From Anaerolineales bacterium (GTDB lineage: Bacteria; Chloroflexota; Anaerolineae; Anaerolineales; UBA4823), in assembly GCA_016929095.1 (NCBI GenBank), contig JAFGJM010000057.1:1-64000 (forward strand): a DNA stretch of 64,000 nt, given 5' to 3'. Below the pieces are notes generated by a model, which saw only the letters and a list, made by a program, of their open reading frames with translations, did no database searches and was not told the DNA's origin. The position numbers and the translations under genes were made by a program. Position 1 is the first letter of the stretch. The number at the start of each line of letters is the position of its first letter. Of the stretch, positions 8,044-19,100 are shown piece by piece.

Positions 8044-8163
8044 GCAGGGGTTGTCCAAAAAGTCAATTTTGTCATGTTGAGCGAAGCGAAACATCTCACA
8101 TTATTAAAGTATAGACCCTTCGCTTCGCTCAGGGTGACAGGCTTCTTTTGGGACAACCCCTGC
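8044..8163. repeat. Palindromic dispersed repeat with nested arms
   Basis: Outer arms GCAGGGGTTGTCC...AAAAG (8044-8062) and the reverse complement (8142-8163) differ by one extra C. Inner arms GTCATGTTGAGCGAAGCGA (8071-8089) and TCGCTTCGCTCAGGGTGAC (8120-8138) belong to the TGTCAT..GAGCGAAGCGA type seen again in this window near 38.4 and 47.8 kb. It behaves like a small non-autonomous palindromic element. No coding content. Confidence 0.7.
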
Positions 8164-8473
8164 ATAATAACTGGCTATTATTTTGATTTCACCGAATCAG
8201 AACCTGTCAACATGAATATTATATACTAAAGCTAAAAAGATGATTTGGTAATGTCCAGGCTAGTGTCACCCAAGCCAAAGAAACTTCTCGCCAACTGCAT
8301 TCTATCCGCATCAGACACAATTAATATTCCATTTCCACCCTAAAAAGGGTGGATATACACAATTATACTTTTGACCAATCAATTGGCAAACCTGCCATTC
8401 TATCTTGTTGTTCAAAGCTGGTTAATGCAAAGAACTGCCCGACCTACCAGTCAAGCAGTTCCTTGCTTCTTTG
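8164..8473. other. Intergenic stretch between the palindromic repeat and tRNA-Glu
   Basis: About 310 AT-rich bases. No gene, terminator or clear promoter is recognised on either strand. Confidence 0.4.
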
Positions 8474-8546
8474 TGCCCCCAACGAGGTTCGAACTCGTGT
8501 TTTGGCCTTGAGAGGGCCACGTCCTGGGCCACTAGACGATGGGGGC
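8474..8546 (-). tRNA. tRNA-Glu (anticodon CTC)
   Basis: On the minus strand the acceptor arms GCCCCCA and TGGGGGC pair fully. The anticodon stem TGGCC/GGCCA encloses the loop CTCTCAA, giving anticodon CTC, which reads GAG. The T-arm is ACGAG-TTCGAAC-CTCGT, a perfect five-pair stem. The D-arm GTCT...AGGAC is standard for tRNA-Glu. The discriminator is A and CCA is not encoded. Total length is 73 bases. Confidence 0.95.
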
Positions 8547-8685
8547 GGCGCAGAGCGGGAAGATTCTACCATGCAACAATCTCCTCCGTCAACGAATTCC
8601 GCTTTACGGATATGTCATGCTATAATTCTTTTACTTGTTGCAATGTAATCGGGAGAATTACACTGCGATAACGGAGGAAACATCT

Positions 8686-10365
8686 ATGTTTGACCCGCAA
8701 GAATTGGAACGGCTGCGCCTTAAGCAGGTGGAGTGGGAAAAAACCTGTCTTAAAGAAAATTTAACCCAATTACCGGAACGCAAAAAAGAATTCACAACCA
8801 CCTCGTGCGAACCTGTAGAACGCCTATACACGCCCCTGGATGTAGATGGCAGCGAATATCTTGAATCATTGGGGTTTCCCGGCGAATATCCCTACACGCG
8901 CGGCATCCACCCCACCCTGTATCGCAGCCGGCAGTGGACCATGCGCATGTTTGCCGGTTTTGGCTCCGCCGAAGAGACCAATACCCGCTTTAAATACCTG
9001 ATGGATAAAGGGCAAACCGGTCTCTCCATCGCCTTCGACCTGCCCACCTTGATGGGATACGACAGCGATGCCCCCGAAGCGACTGGAGAGTTTGGCAAAT
9101 GTGGCGTGGCAATTTCATCCTTGAAGGATATGGAAATCTTACTGGAAGGCATCCCACTCGAAAAGATTTCCTCCAGTATGACCATCAATTCACCGGCAGC
9201 GGTCATCTGGGCGATGTATATAGCCGCTGCGGAAAAACAGGGAGTAAACCGCGATCAATTGCGCGGCACTATCCAAAATGACATTCTCAAAGAATATATC
9301 GCCCAAAAAGAGTATATCTTCCCGCCGCAGCCATCCATGCGCCTGGTGGTGGATACCATCGAATTTGGAACCCAAAGCGTGCCCCTGTGGAATACCATCA
9401 GCATCTCCGGTTATCATATCCGGGAAGCCGGAGCTACCGCGGCGCAAGAATTAGCCTTTACATTGTCGGATGGCATGGAATACGTGCGCTGGTCCATCCA
9501 AAGGGGATTGGATGTCGATCGATTTGCCATCCGCCTGTCTTTCTTTTTCAATGCCCATAATGATTTCTTTGAAGAAATCGCCAAATATAGAGCAGCCCGC
9601 CGTATTTGGGCGCGTGAAATGCGCCATACCTTCGGTGCAAAAAACCCCCGCTCCTGGCTGATGCGCTTCCATACACAAACAGCCGGTGTTTCCCTTACTG
9701 CCCAACAACCCGAAAACAATATAATACGGGTGGCAATCCAGGCGCTGGCGGCTGTGCTGGGCGGGACACAATCTTTACATACCAACAGTATGGATGAAGC
9801 TTTGGCATTGCCCTCTGAACACGCCGCTGCCATCGCTTTACGCACCCAGCAAGTCCTTGCTGAAGAATCGGGCGTGGCCAATACAGTGGATCCGTTGGGC
9901 GGTTCGTATTTTGTAGAGGCGCTCACCAATCGCCTTGAACACCAGGCACACGATTACTTTAACAGGATCGAAGAATTAGGCGGCGTACTGCCCGCCATCG
10001 AGAAAGGGTTCTTCCAAAAAGAAATCGCCGATGCCGCATATCGTTATCAGCACGAAATCGATTCGAATGCCCGAAAAATCATTGGTGTGAATGCATACCA
10101 GGATGAGAAGCCTATTTCCATTCCTCTACTGGCTATGGACCCCCAGGGTTACCAGCGACAAATCAACCGCCTCAACCAAATTCGGAACTCCCGGGATTCG
10201 GGCCGGGTAGGGCAAACCCTGGATCGTTTGCAGCAGGCCTGTCAGGGCTCGGAAAATGTGATGCCCTATCTCATGGAAGCCGTGCATGCCTATGCCACAT
10301 TAGGAGAAATTATGAGTGTCATGAAATCTGTGTTCGGAATTTATCACGAACCGACCTGGATTTGA
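8686..10365 (+). CDS. Methylmalonyl-CoA mutase-type acyl-CoA mutase, large subunit
   Basis: A 559-residue protein covering the substrate-binding TIM-barrel half of B12-dependent acyl-CoA mutases, without the cobalamin domain. Landmarks are [20 protein letters not shown] near residue 80, [30 protein letters not shown] and [20 protein letters not shown]. The start at 8686 follows GGAGGAAACATCT. The partner B12-binding subunit and the chaperone MeaB are 15 kb away (25731-26138, 24671-25720). It interconverts succinyl-CoA and methylmalonyl-CoA if it is a true Mcm. The Phe in RMFAGFG, where classical Mcm has Tyr, leaves the exact acyl substrate open. Confidence 0.9.
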   Translation: MFDPQELERLRLKQVEWEKTCLKENLTQLPERKKEFTTTSCEPVERLYTPLDVDGSEYLESLGFPGEYPYTRGIHPTLYRSRQWTMRMFAGFGSAEETNTRFKYLMDKGQTGLSIAFDLPTLMGYDSDAPEATGEFGKCGVAISSLKDMEILLEGIPLEKISSSMTINSPAAVIWAMYIAAAEKQGVNRDQLRGTIQNDILKEYIAQKEYIFPPQPSMRLVVDTIEFGTQSVPLWNTISISGYHIREAGATAAQELAFTLSDGMEYVRWSIQRGLDVDRFAIRLSFFFNAHNDFFEEIAKYRAARRIWAREMRHTFGAKNPRSWLMRFHTQTAGVSLTAQQPENNIIRVAIQALAAVLGGTQSLHTNSMDEALALPSEHAAAIALRTQQVLAEESGVANTVDPLGGSYFVEALTNRLEHQAHDYFNRIEELGGVLPAIEKGFFQKEIADAAYRYQHEIDSNARKIIGVNAYQDEKPISIPLLAMDPQGYQRQINRLNQIRNSRDSGRVGQTLDRLQQACQGSENVMPYLMEAVHAYATLGEIMSVMKSVFGIYHEPTWI

Positions 10366-10469
10366 AAATATCTCCGATAAATTTTTACACAATTTTCAGA
10401 TGGTTGTATAATACTTGGTTAATTTATCTGACTGAAATTATAAATTCAATTTTTTTTGGGAGGTTCATT

Positions 10470-11669
10470 ATGTCGAATATTAGATCAAAGAAAGGGGTGA
10501 TTGCGATATTAACCGGTGGCGGCGACGTCCCTGGTTTAAATCCAGCTATTCGCGCAGCAACGATCAGGGCGATCGATGAGGGTTATACCGTTATTGGTTT
10601 ACTGCGCGGCTGGGCAGGGATATCTTCGCTTGTGTGCGATTCCAAAGCCGATAACAGCAATTGCTACCAGATTCTCACTGAAGAAGATGTCAACCGAGCA
10701 GGACGCACAGGTGGTACGTTTCTACATTCTTCTCGCACCAATCCCAGCCGAATAAAGCAGGAGGATCTACCCGATCACCTCAAACAAAAATACACCGAAC
10801 CCGTGAATGACATCACATCCGATGTGGTAAAAAACCTGAAATTTTTAAATGTCGATTATCTGATCCCTATCGGAGGCGACGATACCTTGAGTTATGCCGT
10901 GCGGTTATACCAGGAGGGCATTAAAATCGTCGCCATTCCCAAGACCATGGATAACGATGTTCCCGGAACCGATTATTGCCTGGGTTTCAGTACCTGTGTC
11001 ACGCGTACGATCGCCCTGACCAATAGTCTGCGCACTATTGCCGGTTCACATGAGCGTTTTATGGTATTGGAAGTTTTTGGAAGATATGCTGGCTTCACAG
11101 CCATGTTACCCACGTTAGCAGGGGCAGCCAATCGATGTGTTATTCCAGAGTATAAATTCAATATCGAACATTTAACGGAACTTCTCAGCGAAGACCGAAA
11201 AAATGCCCCCAGTAATTACTCGATCGTTTTAGTATCCGAAGGAGCCATGTTCGAAGGCGGTGAAATGATTTTTCAGGATAAAACAACCGATGCATTTGGA
11301 CATGCCAAACTGGGAGGTATCGGTGATCTTGTCTCGGCAAAAATCGTCGAATTATCACCAAAATATAACCACGGGAAAAAGGTCGATGTGATCAATCAAA
11401 AATTAGGCTACTTCGTGCGCGCCGGCGATCCAGACGCGATCGATTCCATTGTGGCCACGGCTTACGGCAACCTGGCAATGGATTTAATCCTGAAAGGCAT
11501 CCATGGAAGGCTGGTTGTTTTAAAGAACGGTCGCTATGACAATGTCCCTATCGAAGTGGTGGTTGAAACCAAGAAAGTAGTGAATGTCGAAAAACAGTAC
11601 AATAAGGAAAGATATCGCCCCAATTACCAAAGCATCACCATGAAACCCATGTTTATCATGGAGGGATAA
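10470..11669 (+). CDS. 6-phosphofructokinase, pyrophosphate-dependent type by motif
   Basis: A 399-residue phosphofructokinase A-family enzyme. GGGDVPGLN near residue 17 is the nucleotide/PPi-loop. GGDDT at 135-139 and PKTMDND at 157-163 carry the Asp and Lys that in this family go with pyrophosphate rather than ATP as phosphoryl donor (ATP enzymes have GGDGS and PGTIDND). It phosphorylates fructose 6-phosphate reversibly in glycolysis. The start at 10470 follows GGGAGGTTCATT; upstream in-frame codons belong to an AT-rich spacer that does not look coding. It follows the mutase gene in the same direction by about 100 bases, with a possible promoter in between. Confidence 0.9.
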   Translation: MSNIRSKKGVIAILTGGGDVPGLNPAIRAATIRAIDEGYTVIGLLRGWAGISSLVCDSKADNSNCYQILTEEDVNRAGRTGGTFLHSSRTNPSRIKQEDLPDHLKQKYTEPVNDITSDVVKNLKFLNVDYLIPIGGDDTLSYAVRLYQEGIKIVAIPKTMDNDVPGTDYCLGFSTCVTRTIALTNSLRTIAGSHERFMVLEVFGRYAGFTAMLPTLAGAANRCVIPEYKFNIEHLTELLSEDRKNAPSNYSIVLVSEGAMFEGGEMIFQDKTTDAFGHAKLGGIGDLVSAKIVELSPKYNHGKKVDVINQKLGYFVRAGDPDAIDSIVATAYGNLAMDLILKGIHGRLVVLKNGRYDNVPIEVVVETKKVVNVEKQYNKERYRPNYQSITMKPMFIMEG

Positions 11670-11762
11670 CCCCCCTCAACATCCCGGGAAAAAACGCAAA
11701 ACACGATAGGGGTGCTGCTTTTCCAAAACGAGTCAAACCGTAAAAATGGACTGGTTGCGCCC

Positions 11763-14700
11763 CTATAAAAATGTTAATTTTTCGGATTTCACGTTTTCTG
11801 CCCCCACCAATAAATTCAAACGAGTGATTAGCTCATTGCACATATGGGTAGTGAAATTGGGGAACTCAAGTAAATAACCGCGCTCTTTTTCAAACACATG
11901 AAACGCAAAGCGGTCATTCCCGGGATAGGACATGATCGTACCGTGGATACGGCGTATTCGCAATAAATCATGTGTTTTATCACCGCTCGAACGTAAGATA
12001 ACCGTGATCATGTATACATCGTCTTTTTTATCCATCACAGTCAGCGGCGAGACTAAAAAGCGCGGCAATTCGGATAATAATTCAACTTTAGGAATTTCGT
12101 TTTTAGCAGGGGGGAAATTTTCGTTTATGGGTATTTGAGGCGCTGCGGTTAAGCCTGTTTGTATATCTTGGCGGGCAATGGTTGGTGTATCGATGTCCAC
12201 CGGATCAAGTTTGACATCATCAGAATCAGGCATGTTTTCCGCAGCTTCTACAGTTTCGAGGGCTTGCGGTTCTAACAGAGGCAATACGGTCGCCTTCTGC
12301 CCTTCCGCTGGCGTTTCTACCGGGGATGGGGAAGAAGCGAACGTTTCATCGACAATCTCCAGGAGGCTGGCATTTTCCAATTCGGGGGGAAGCAAATAAG
12401 GAGGCTCTTCGGGTTTATCATCATCCATCCAAAACTCATCAAAGGATTCGTTCTCATCCTCCGGCATTGTCTCATTGCCAGGTGAAACACCTGGTTGTAA
12501 AGAATTGCTCATTTTCCCTTCACCACCTGAAACATCCGTCGTCCGCGATTCAGATATGCTTTTACCGTTTTGCCCTATAAAGGTTTTTGCACCAGTTTGA
12601 TAGTTGGTTGTTTTGGTTATAGGAGTGACTGTTTTAAAATCTGTGCTGATTTTATCCACCAATACTTTCGCATCGGTGCCCTCCCCATCAAGACGCCCTT
12701 CCACCAGGATGATTTTATCGAAGGCAAGCAGGTCGGTATATTTTTTCCAGGGAGAGGGAAACACCACCAGATCTATCGACCCTTGAACATCTTCAATCGT
12801 AGCAAAGCCCATTGCCTTTCCTGCTTTGGTTTGGTGATGGCGCAGTTTTGTGATCACGCCCGCCACACGTACCCGTTCATTTGGCGAGGCTTCAGCCAAT
12901 TGCCCGGAAAAATGCGTTATAGCTTGTGATATCTCTTCCATAACCGGGGTAAGCGGATGATCAGAAACATACAATCCGATCAACTCTTTCTCCCAATTGA
13001 GCACTTCTCTGCGGCTGACCTCACTCATGCTGGGGGGTAATGTAATGACCTCCTGTACCCCGGTATGTTGTCCAAATAAACTTAATTGTCCCATTTCGAT
13101 GGCTCTAAAATGGGATGAACTCACAGATATGATGTGATCTAAGGCTTCCAACAATGCCAGGCGAGAGCCAAAGCAATCCATCGCTCCCACCCGGATCATG
13201 CTTTCCAGAGCGCGTTTGCCCACCTGGCGCAAATCAACCCGAAGTGCAAAATCGTTCAAAGCTTTGAAAGGTTGATCGCCGCGACCTTTGAGAATCGCCT
13301 CTACCGGCCCTTGCCCTACATTCTTTATGGCGCCTAAACCAAATCGAATGATGGATTTGCACGAATCTTCAATCGCCTCTGAGCAATCTTCGATGGTGAA
13401 ATCCCAATCGCTGGCGGTCACATCCGGTGGGACGACTTTCAATCCCATCCTGCGGCAATCCGCCACATAAAAAGCAACTTTATCGGTATCATTTTGGGTT
13501 ACCGATAACAGGGCAGTCATATATTCAACCGGGAAATGAGTTTTTAAATAGGCAGTTTGAACAGCCAAAATGCCATAATCAGCCGCATGTGCTTTATTGA
13601 AACCATAGCGGGCGAATTCTTCCCATTCCTTAAATATCGCATTGGCGGTATCTTCGGGGATGTTATTTTTAACCGCCCCTTCGACAAATTTTTCGTGATG
13701 TTTTTCCAGCTTTTCTTTGATTTTTTTGGCAATGGCTTTACGCAGATCATCCGCTTCGGATGGCGTATATCCCGCCAATTGTACGGCGGCAAACATGAGC
13801 TGCTCCTGGTATACCGGGTAGCCATAGGTTTCCTTGAAAATGGGTTCCATTAAGGGGTGAAGATAGGTGATTTTTTCCTCACCATGCATACGGCGAATAT
13901 AATCGGGAATAAACTCCATTGGGCCTGGGCGGAAAAGCGCCACCATGGCGATCACATGCGCCAATTCCTTGGGTTTCATCTGCATCAGGTAGCGGCGCAT
14001 ACCGGCGCCTTCCACCTGGAACACACCGGCTGTTTCACCCCGTCCCAGCAACTCATAAGTTTCCGGATCGTCTGTAGGAATATTATTGAGATTTAAATCG
14101 ATATTATGGCGTTGGCGGATCAAATCACAAGCTTTTGCCATGATAGTCAGGGTTGCCAGCCCCAAGAAATCCACTTTCAGCAACCCCAGTGAGTCTACCA
14201 CCGACATTTCAAATTGCGTTACGATCTTCACCGGGCTATCCACTGCCGAACTGCCCGTGGGGCGATGCAGAGGGATATATTCTATAACGGGTTTGTCGGT
14301 GATGATCACGCCTGCGGCATGCGTTCCGGCATTCCGTACCACCCCTTCCATTTTTGAAGCTGTTTCTACCAGCTCTTTGATGTACCCGGCTGCTTCCACG
14401 GCCTCCTTAAACTCGCTGACCTCTTCCATCGCCTGTCTGATCGTCACCGGCTTACCTGGGATGTTAGGGATCAATTTGGCAACTTTATCGACTTCGGGGA
14501 GAGGCACATCGAACACCCGACCTACATCTCGAATAGCCGCACGCGCCCCCAGAGTGCCGAAGGTGATAATTTGGGCAACTTTATCCTCGCCATAACGATG
14601 CGTGGCATATTCCATCATTTCCGCTCGCCGGTCATCGCGAAAATCCAGGTCAATATCCGGCATGGATACCCTGCCTGGGTTAAGGAAACGCTCGAATATC

Positions 14701-15845
14701 AAGCTATGTCTGATCGGGTCTACTAGGGTAATTTCCAGAGCATAAGCCACGATAGAACCGGAAGCAGAACCGCGCGCGTTATACCAGATGCCTTGTTCGC
14801 GAGCGTGACGGCATAAATCCCAAACGATCAAGAAATATGTATCAAACCCCATCGTGTGGATGATTTGCAATTCATAATCCAAACGCTGACGCACTTCTTC
14901 GGAATCAGCCTGTTCGCTATACCGCTGTTTAATCCCCTCCTCACACAGGCTTCTTAAGTACGCCTCGGCTGTAATTCCATCGGGCGGGCAAAATTCAGGC
15001 AGGTGATATTCTGTAAATCCAAGGTTGAGATCGCAGCGTTCAGCGATCAAAAGGGTATTAGAAATCGCTTCCGGCACATCGGCGAATAATGCCGCCATTT
15101 CCTGCGGGCTGCGCAAATAATACGTGTTATCCGTCATGCGCATACGGTTCGGATCGCTTAATACAGAACCGGTTTGAATAGCAAGCAAAATATCCTGCAA
15201 ACGCGCATCATCCGGCTCGATATAATGGACATCGTTGGTAGCGATAAATTTTGCCTGATATCGTTCCCCCAATTCCAGCAAGGTTTTATTGATGGTTTCC
15301 AGTTCCGGGATTTTATGCTGCTGTAATTCTAAAAAGAAGTGGTCGGGACCAAAAATACCGTAATACCAATCCAGTTGGCGCTTCGCTGCGTCGATATTCC
15401 CCTGGGTGATCAAGCGCGGCACCTCGGAAGCCATACACCCGGAAGACCAGAACAATCCCTCGGCATGAGCCGCCAGGAATTCATGATCGATGCGCGGATA
15501 GTAATAAAAACCCTCCAATTGAGCAGCGCTGGCGATCTTAAGCAGGTTTCGATAACCGGTTTCATTCTCTGCCAACAATAGCAAATGAGAGGATTTTTTA
15601 TCAGCCTGGGGATCGCGGTCTTTCATGCGATTGGCTGCCATGTAGGCTTCCAATCCGATGATCGGTTTAATACCGACTGCTTTTGCGGCATTGTAGAAAT
15701 CGATCACCCCAAACATCGAACCGTGATCGGTAAGTGCAATAGCCGGCATTTCCATTTCTTTGGCGCGTTTCACCAGCTTTTTTAGATTGCAAAAGCCATC
15801 GAGCAAGGAATATTCGGAGTGAACGTGCAAATGGGCGAATGTCAT
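11763..15845 (-). CDS. dnaE: DNA polymerase III alpha subunit
   Basis: A 1360-residue replicative polymerase of the DnaE type. The PHP domain opens with HLHVHSEYSLLDG and LTDHGSMFG. The polymerase palm has PDIDLDFRDDRR with catalytic aspartates near residue 400, followed by HAAGVIITD and YQEQLMFAAV. Around residues 995-1060 is an OB fold (VRVAGVITKLRHHQTKAGKA). A Pro/Glu/Asp-rich linker of roughly 180 residues then precedes a conserved C-terminal domain, which explains the length above the usual 1150 or so. No proofreading domain is fused. It is divergently transcribed from secA with a 261-base shared promoter region. Confidence 0.95.
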   Translation of the reverse strand: MTFAHLHVHSEYSLLDGFCNLKKLVKRAKEMEMPAIALTDHGSMFGVIDFYNAAKAVGIKPIIGLEAYMAANRMKDRDPQADKKSSHLLLLAENETGYRNLLKIASAAQLEGFYYYPRIDHEFLAAHAEGLFWSSGCMASEVPRLITQGNIDAAKRQLDWYYGIFGPDHFFLELQQHKIPELETINKTLLELGERYQAKFIATNDVHYIEPDDARLQDILLAIQTGSVLSDPNRMRMTDNTYYLRSPQEMAALFADVPEAISNTLLIAERCDLNLGFTEYHLPEFCPPDGITAEAYLRSLCEEGIKQRYSEQADSEEVRQRLDYELQIIHTMGFDTYFLIVWDLCRHAREQGIWYNARGSASGSIVAYALEITLVDPIRHSLIFERFLNPGRVSMPDIDLDFRDDRRAEMMEYATHRYGEDKVAQIITFGTLGARAAIRDVGRVFDVPLPEVDKVAKLIPNIPGKPVTIRQAMEEVSEFKEAVEAAGYIKELVETASKMEGVVRNAGTHAAGVIITDKPVIEYIPLHRPTGSSAVDSPVKIVTQFEMSVVDSLGLLKVDFLGLATLTIMAKACDLIRQRHNIDLNLNNIPTDDPETYELLGRGETAGVFQVEGAGMRRYLMQMKPKELAHVIAMVALFRPGPMEFIPDYIRRMHGEEKITYLHPLMEPIFKETYGYPVYQEQLMFAAVQLAGYTPSEADDLRKAIAKKIKEKLEKHHEKFVEGAVKNNIPEDTANAIFKEWEEFARYGFNKAHAADYGILAVQTAYLKTHFPVEYMTALLSVTQNDTDKVAFYVADCRRMGLKVVPPDVTASDWDFTIEDCSEAIEDSCKSIIRFGLGAIKNVGQGPVEAILKGRGDQPFKALNDFALRVDLRQVGKRALESMIRVGAMDCFGSRLALLEALDHIISVSSSHFRAIEMGQLSLFGQHTGVQEVITLPPSMSEVSRREVLNWEKELIGLYVSDHPLTPVMEEISQAITHFSGQLAEASPNERVRVAGVITKLRHHQTKAGKAMGFATIEDVQGSIDLVVFPSPWKKYTDLLAFDKIILVEGRLDGEGTDAKVLVDKISTDFKTVTPITKTTNYQTGAKTFIGQNGKSISESRTTDVSGGEGKMSNSLQPGVSPGNETMPEDENESFDEFWMDDDKPEEPPYLLPPELENASLLEIVDETFASSPSPVETPAEGQKATVLPLLEPQALETVEAAENMPDSDDVKLDPVDIDTPTIARQDIQTGLTAAPQIPINENFPPAKNEIPKVELLSELPRFLVSPLTVMDKKDDVYMITVILRSSGDKTHDLLRIRRIHGTIMSYPGNDRFAFHVFEKERGYLLEFPNFTTHMCNELITRLNLLVGAENVKSEKLTFL

Positions 15846-16106
15846 GAATATTTATAAAAAAAAGAACCCGAGTATATTGAATATCATCATGCAAGAAAAA
15901 TACCAGATATGTGCCGGTAAATAGAAGGTATACCGCCACATATATTGCCTTTTTCTTTGATTGTGTACTAATTCAACTCTCTTGTTGGATTATAGCATCT
16001 GAGGGGCATTTGATATAATTTTTTAAGATTAATGTTTTCAATTCTCCACTCACTCATTCATCCCTTATCATAATCTGCTATAATCCAGCCCCAGAAAGGC
16101 ATAATT

Positions 16107-19100
16107 ATGCTCAAAAATTTTGTGCGTCTTTTCGGGGGAGACCCGAACAAACGTGAATTAGATAAATATTCCGGCGTTATCGACCAGATCAATGATCTCG
16201 AAAAAACTTTCGAAGCATTGACGGATGATGCGCTGGCTGCGAAAACTGTTGAATTCCGCACCCGTCTGGCGAATGGAGAAACCCTGGATGACCTTTTGGT
16301 AGAAGCCTTTGCTGTGGTGCGCGAAGCCAGCAAGCGCACGATTGGCCTGAGGCATTATGATGTACAGCTCCTAGGAGGCGCCGTATTGCATCAGGGGAAA
16401 ATTGCCGAGATGCGCACCGGTGAAGGTAAAACACTGGTGGCAACCTTACCGATATACTTGAATGCCCTGGCAGGGAAAGGCGTTCACCTGATCACCGTTA
16501 ACGATTACCTGGCGCGCCGCGATGCCCGCTGGATGGCGCCAATCTATAATTTACTGGGGTTAAGCGTGGGCGTCCTGCAGATGGCAGCCCGTACCGAAAA
16601 CGGGAAAAAAGCCTTCATTATCGACCTGCAAAAGGAATCACCGCACGAAGATCAACACCAATTGCGCATGACGCCCAGGCAAGAAGCGTATGCTGCCGAT
16701 ATTACTTATGGAACCAACAGCGAATTTGGCTTCGATTACCTGCGCGATAATATGGTGTGGCGTAAGCAAGAAAAAGTGCAACGGGGGCATTTCTACGCTA
16801 TCGTGGACGAGGTCGATAATGTGTTGATCGATGAGGCGCGCACTCCCCTGATCATCTCCGGTCCGGCGCAGGATGAAGGAGAATGGTATGTGCGCATGGC
16901 GCAAGTGGTAAGAGCTTTGAATCCGGAAGATTACGAGATCAGTGAACGAGACCGGAATGTGACTCTCTCTGAAATTGGGGAGACCCATGTTGAAGAACTA
17001 TTGAATATGCCACTCCGGGATCCCGATCGCCCGGAAGATGTGACCCCCGAACAGGCGCGTTTATTAGGAAATCTCGAACAGGCATTACGTGCCCAGTTCC
17101 TCTTCAGAAGAAACAAGGATTATCTGGTACAGGCGGGTAAAGTCGTGATTGTCGACGAATTTACCGGACGATTGATGCCTGGCAGACGCTGGTCAGATGG
17201 TCTACACCAGGCAGTGGAAGCAAAAGAAGGGGTGCGCGTGCAAGCCGAAAACGTCACCTATGCTACCATTACCATTCAAAATTATTTCCGCATGTACAGC
17301 AAACTGGCAGGCATGACGGGTACTGCCGTTACGGAAGCAGAAGAATTTGATAAGATCTATACCTTATCGGTTTTAGCCATCCCTACTAACCTGGAATATA
17401 CGGCTTCCCGCCCAGAATCCGGTTTAGTAGCCTTGGAAGGTAAAGACGAAAACGGCTATAAGTTTCAGTATTATGCCAATCGAGATGACCCAGAAAAAAT
17501 ACCCGTCTATTGGAAACGTAAGGATTTTCCCGATATTATCTACCGTACCGAGGAAGCGAAATTACGGGCTTTGACCAGCGAAATCTTAAAAAACCATGTA
17601 TTGGGTCGTCCGATCCTGGTAGGCACCACTTCGGTAGAATTGTCCGAGCGTGTGTCAGCCCGTTTAAAATCCGACCCCCTGCGCCGATTGGCGCAAGTGT
17701 TGATATTGAGGCACACCTGGTTTGCCGCCAATAACCGCTCCGAAGATGGACGGCAGGTTCCCGAGCTTCAGTATCTGGTTGCCCCGCTTGATCAATTGGA
17801 TATTGCCGCCATGCGAAAAATGGGACGTGAATTAGGCATTTCCCTCAACCCGGAAGATGAGAAAAACCTGGCAACGATGAAAACAATTCTGGAGATACCT
17901 GACGCCGAAATCACGCGCCTTGAATCGGTATTAAAAGCCGGTATTCCTCACCAGGTGCTGAATGCTCGTAAGCACACCGAAGAAAGCCAGATCATTGCGC
18001 AAGCAGGCGCGTTCGGGTCACTTACCATCGCAACCAATATGGCTGGACGCGGTGTAGATATAAAACTAGGCGGAGAGTTGCCGGAAAGCAGCCTGGCTGG
18101 AGTCAACCGTTTATTGACCCGTGCCGGATATTCCGATGCGTATGATATGTTGTTGCAAGAACGGGTGCAGGCATTGAAAACCATCGATCCGACCGATTAT
18201 GGGATATACGAAACAGATGTCAATGAGTTTATTCAATATATTCACAATATGCAGCGAGTACGAGAATTAGGCGGTCTGCATGTGATTGGCTCCGAGCGTC
18301 ACGAAGCCCGGCGTATCGATAACCAATTACGCGGCCGATCAGCCCGCCAGGGAGATCCCGGTTCATCCCGTTTTTACCTTTCGATGGAAGATGAATTAAT
18401 GCGTCTCTTTGGCGGTCAGCAAGCCGATAACATGATGCAGCGCATGAAGATCGACGATGATATTCCGCTTGAGTTCGGCATGGTTAGCCGGATTGTTGAG
18501 CAATCACAAACCCGTGTGGAAGGCGCCAACTTTGATATGCGTAAACATTTGCTCGAATATGATGACGTACTCAACACCCAACGCGCAAAAGTATACGATC
18601 AACGTAACCGCATCTTCGATAAAGACGATCTGAGTGAAGATGTCCTGGACATGCTGCGTACCGAAGTCACCAATCGCGTACCACTGGCATTGATGGACGA
18701 AGAAGGCCCCTGGAAATTACTCTCCTGGCTGGAACAAATTCAGCCCACCCTGGCAGTCGGTCGCCATTTCTTCCCTTCCTATACCATAAAATTGCTTACC
18801 GATCACATTATCCGCCAATATAAACAAACCCAAAATGGGAGAAATGGTATCCTCGTTGCAGATGCCCAAAAAGCTCTGTTGGATATTGCCCGGGAATCGT
18901 TAAAAGCAGAAGAGGATCATATCCTCAATACCTTGAGAGGATTACTCGACCAGGCTCAAGATCGCCTGAATAATCAGCTCAAAGACCGGCTGGAAGCGGT
19001 CGATACCTTCTTCGAGGGCATAATGCTAGATGAAGAGACTGAACCGCAATCTCCCCGCCAATTACTCGAGGAAATTTCTGCCGTAACCCGCATCCCCTTG

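Noticed and set aside
12570-12929. 119-codon plus-strand frame inside dnaE
   Set aside because: Antisense shadow of an intact, well-conserved gene.
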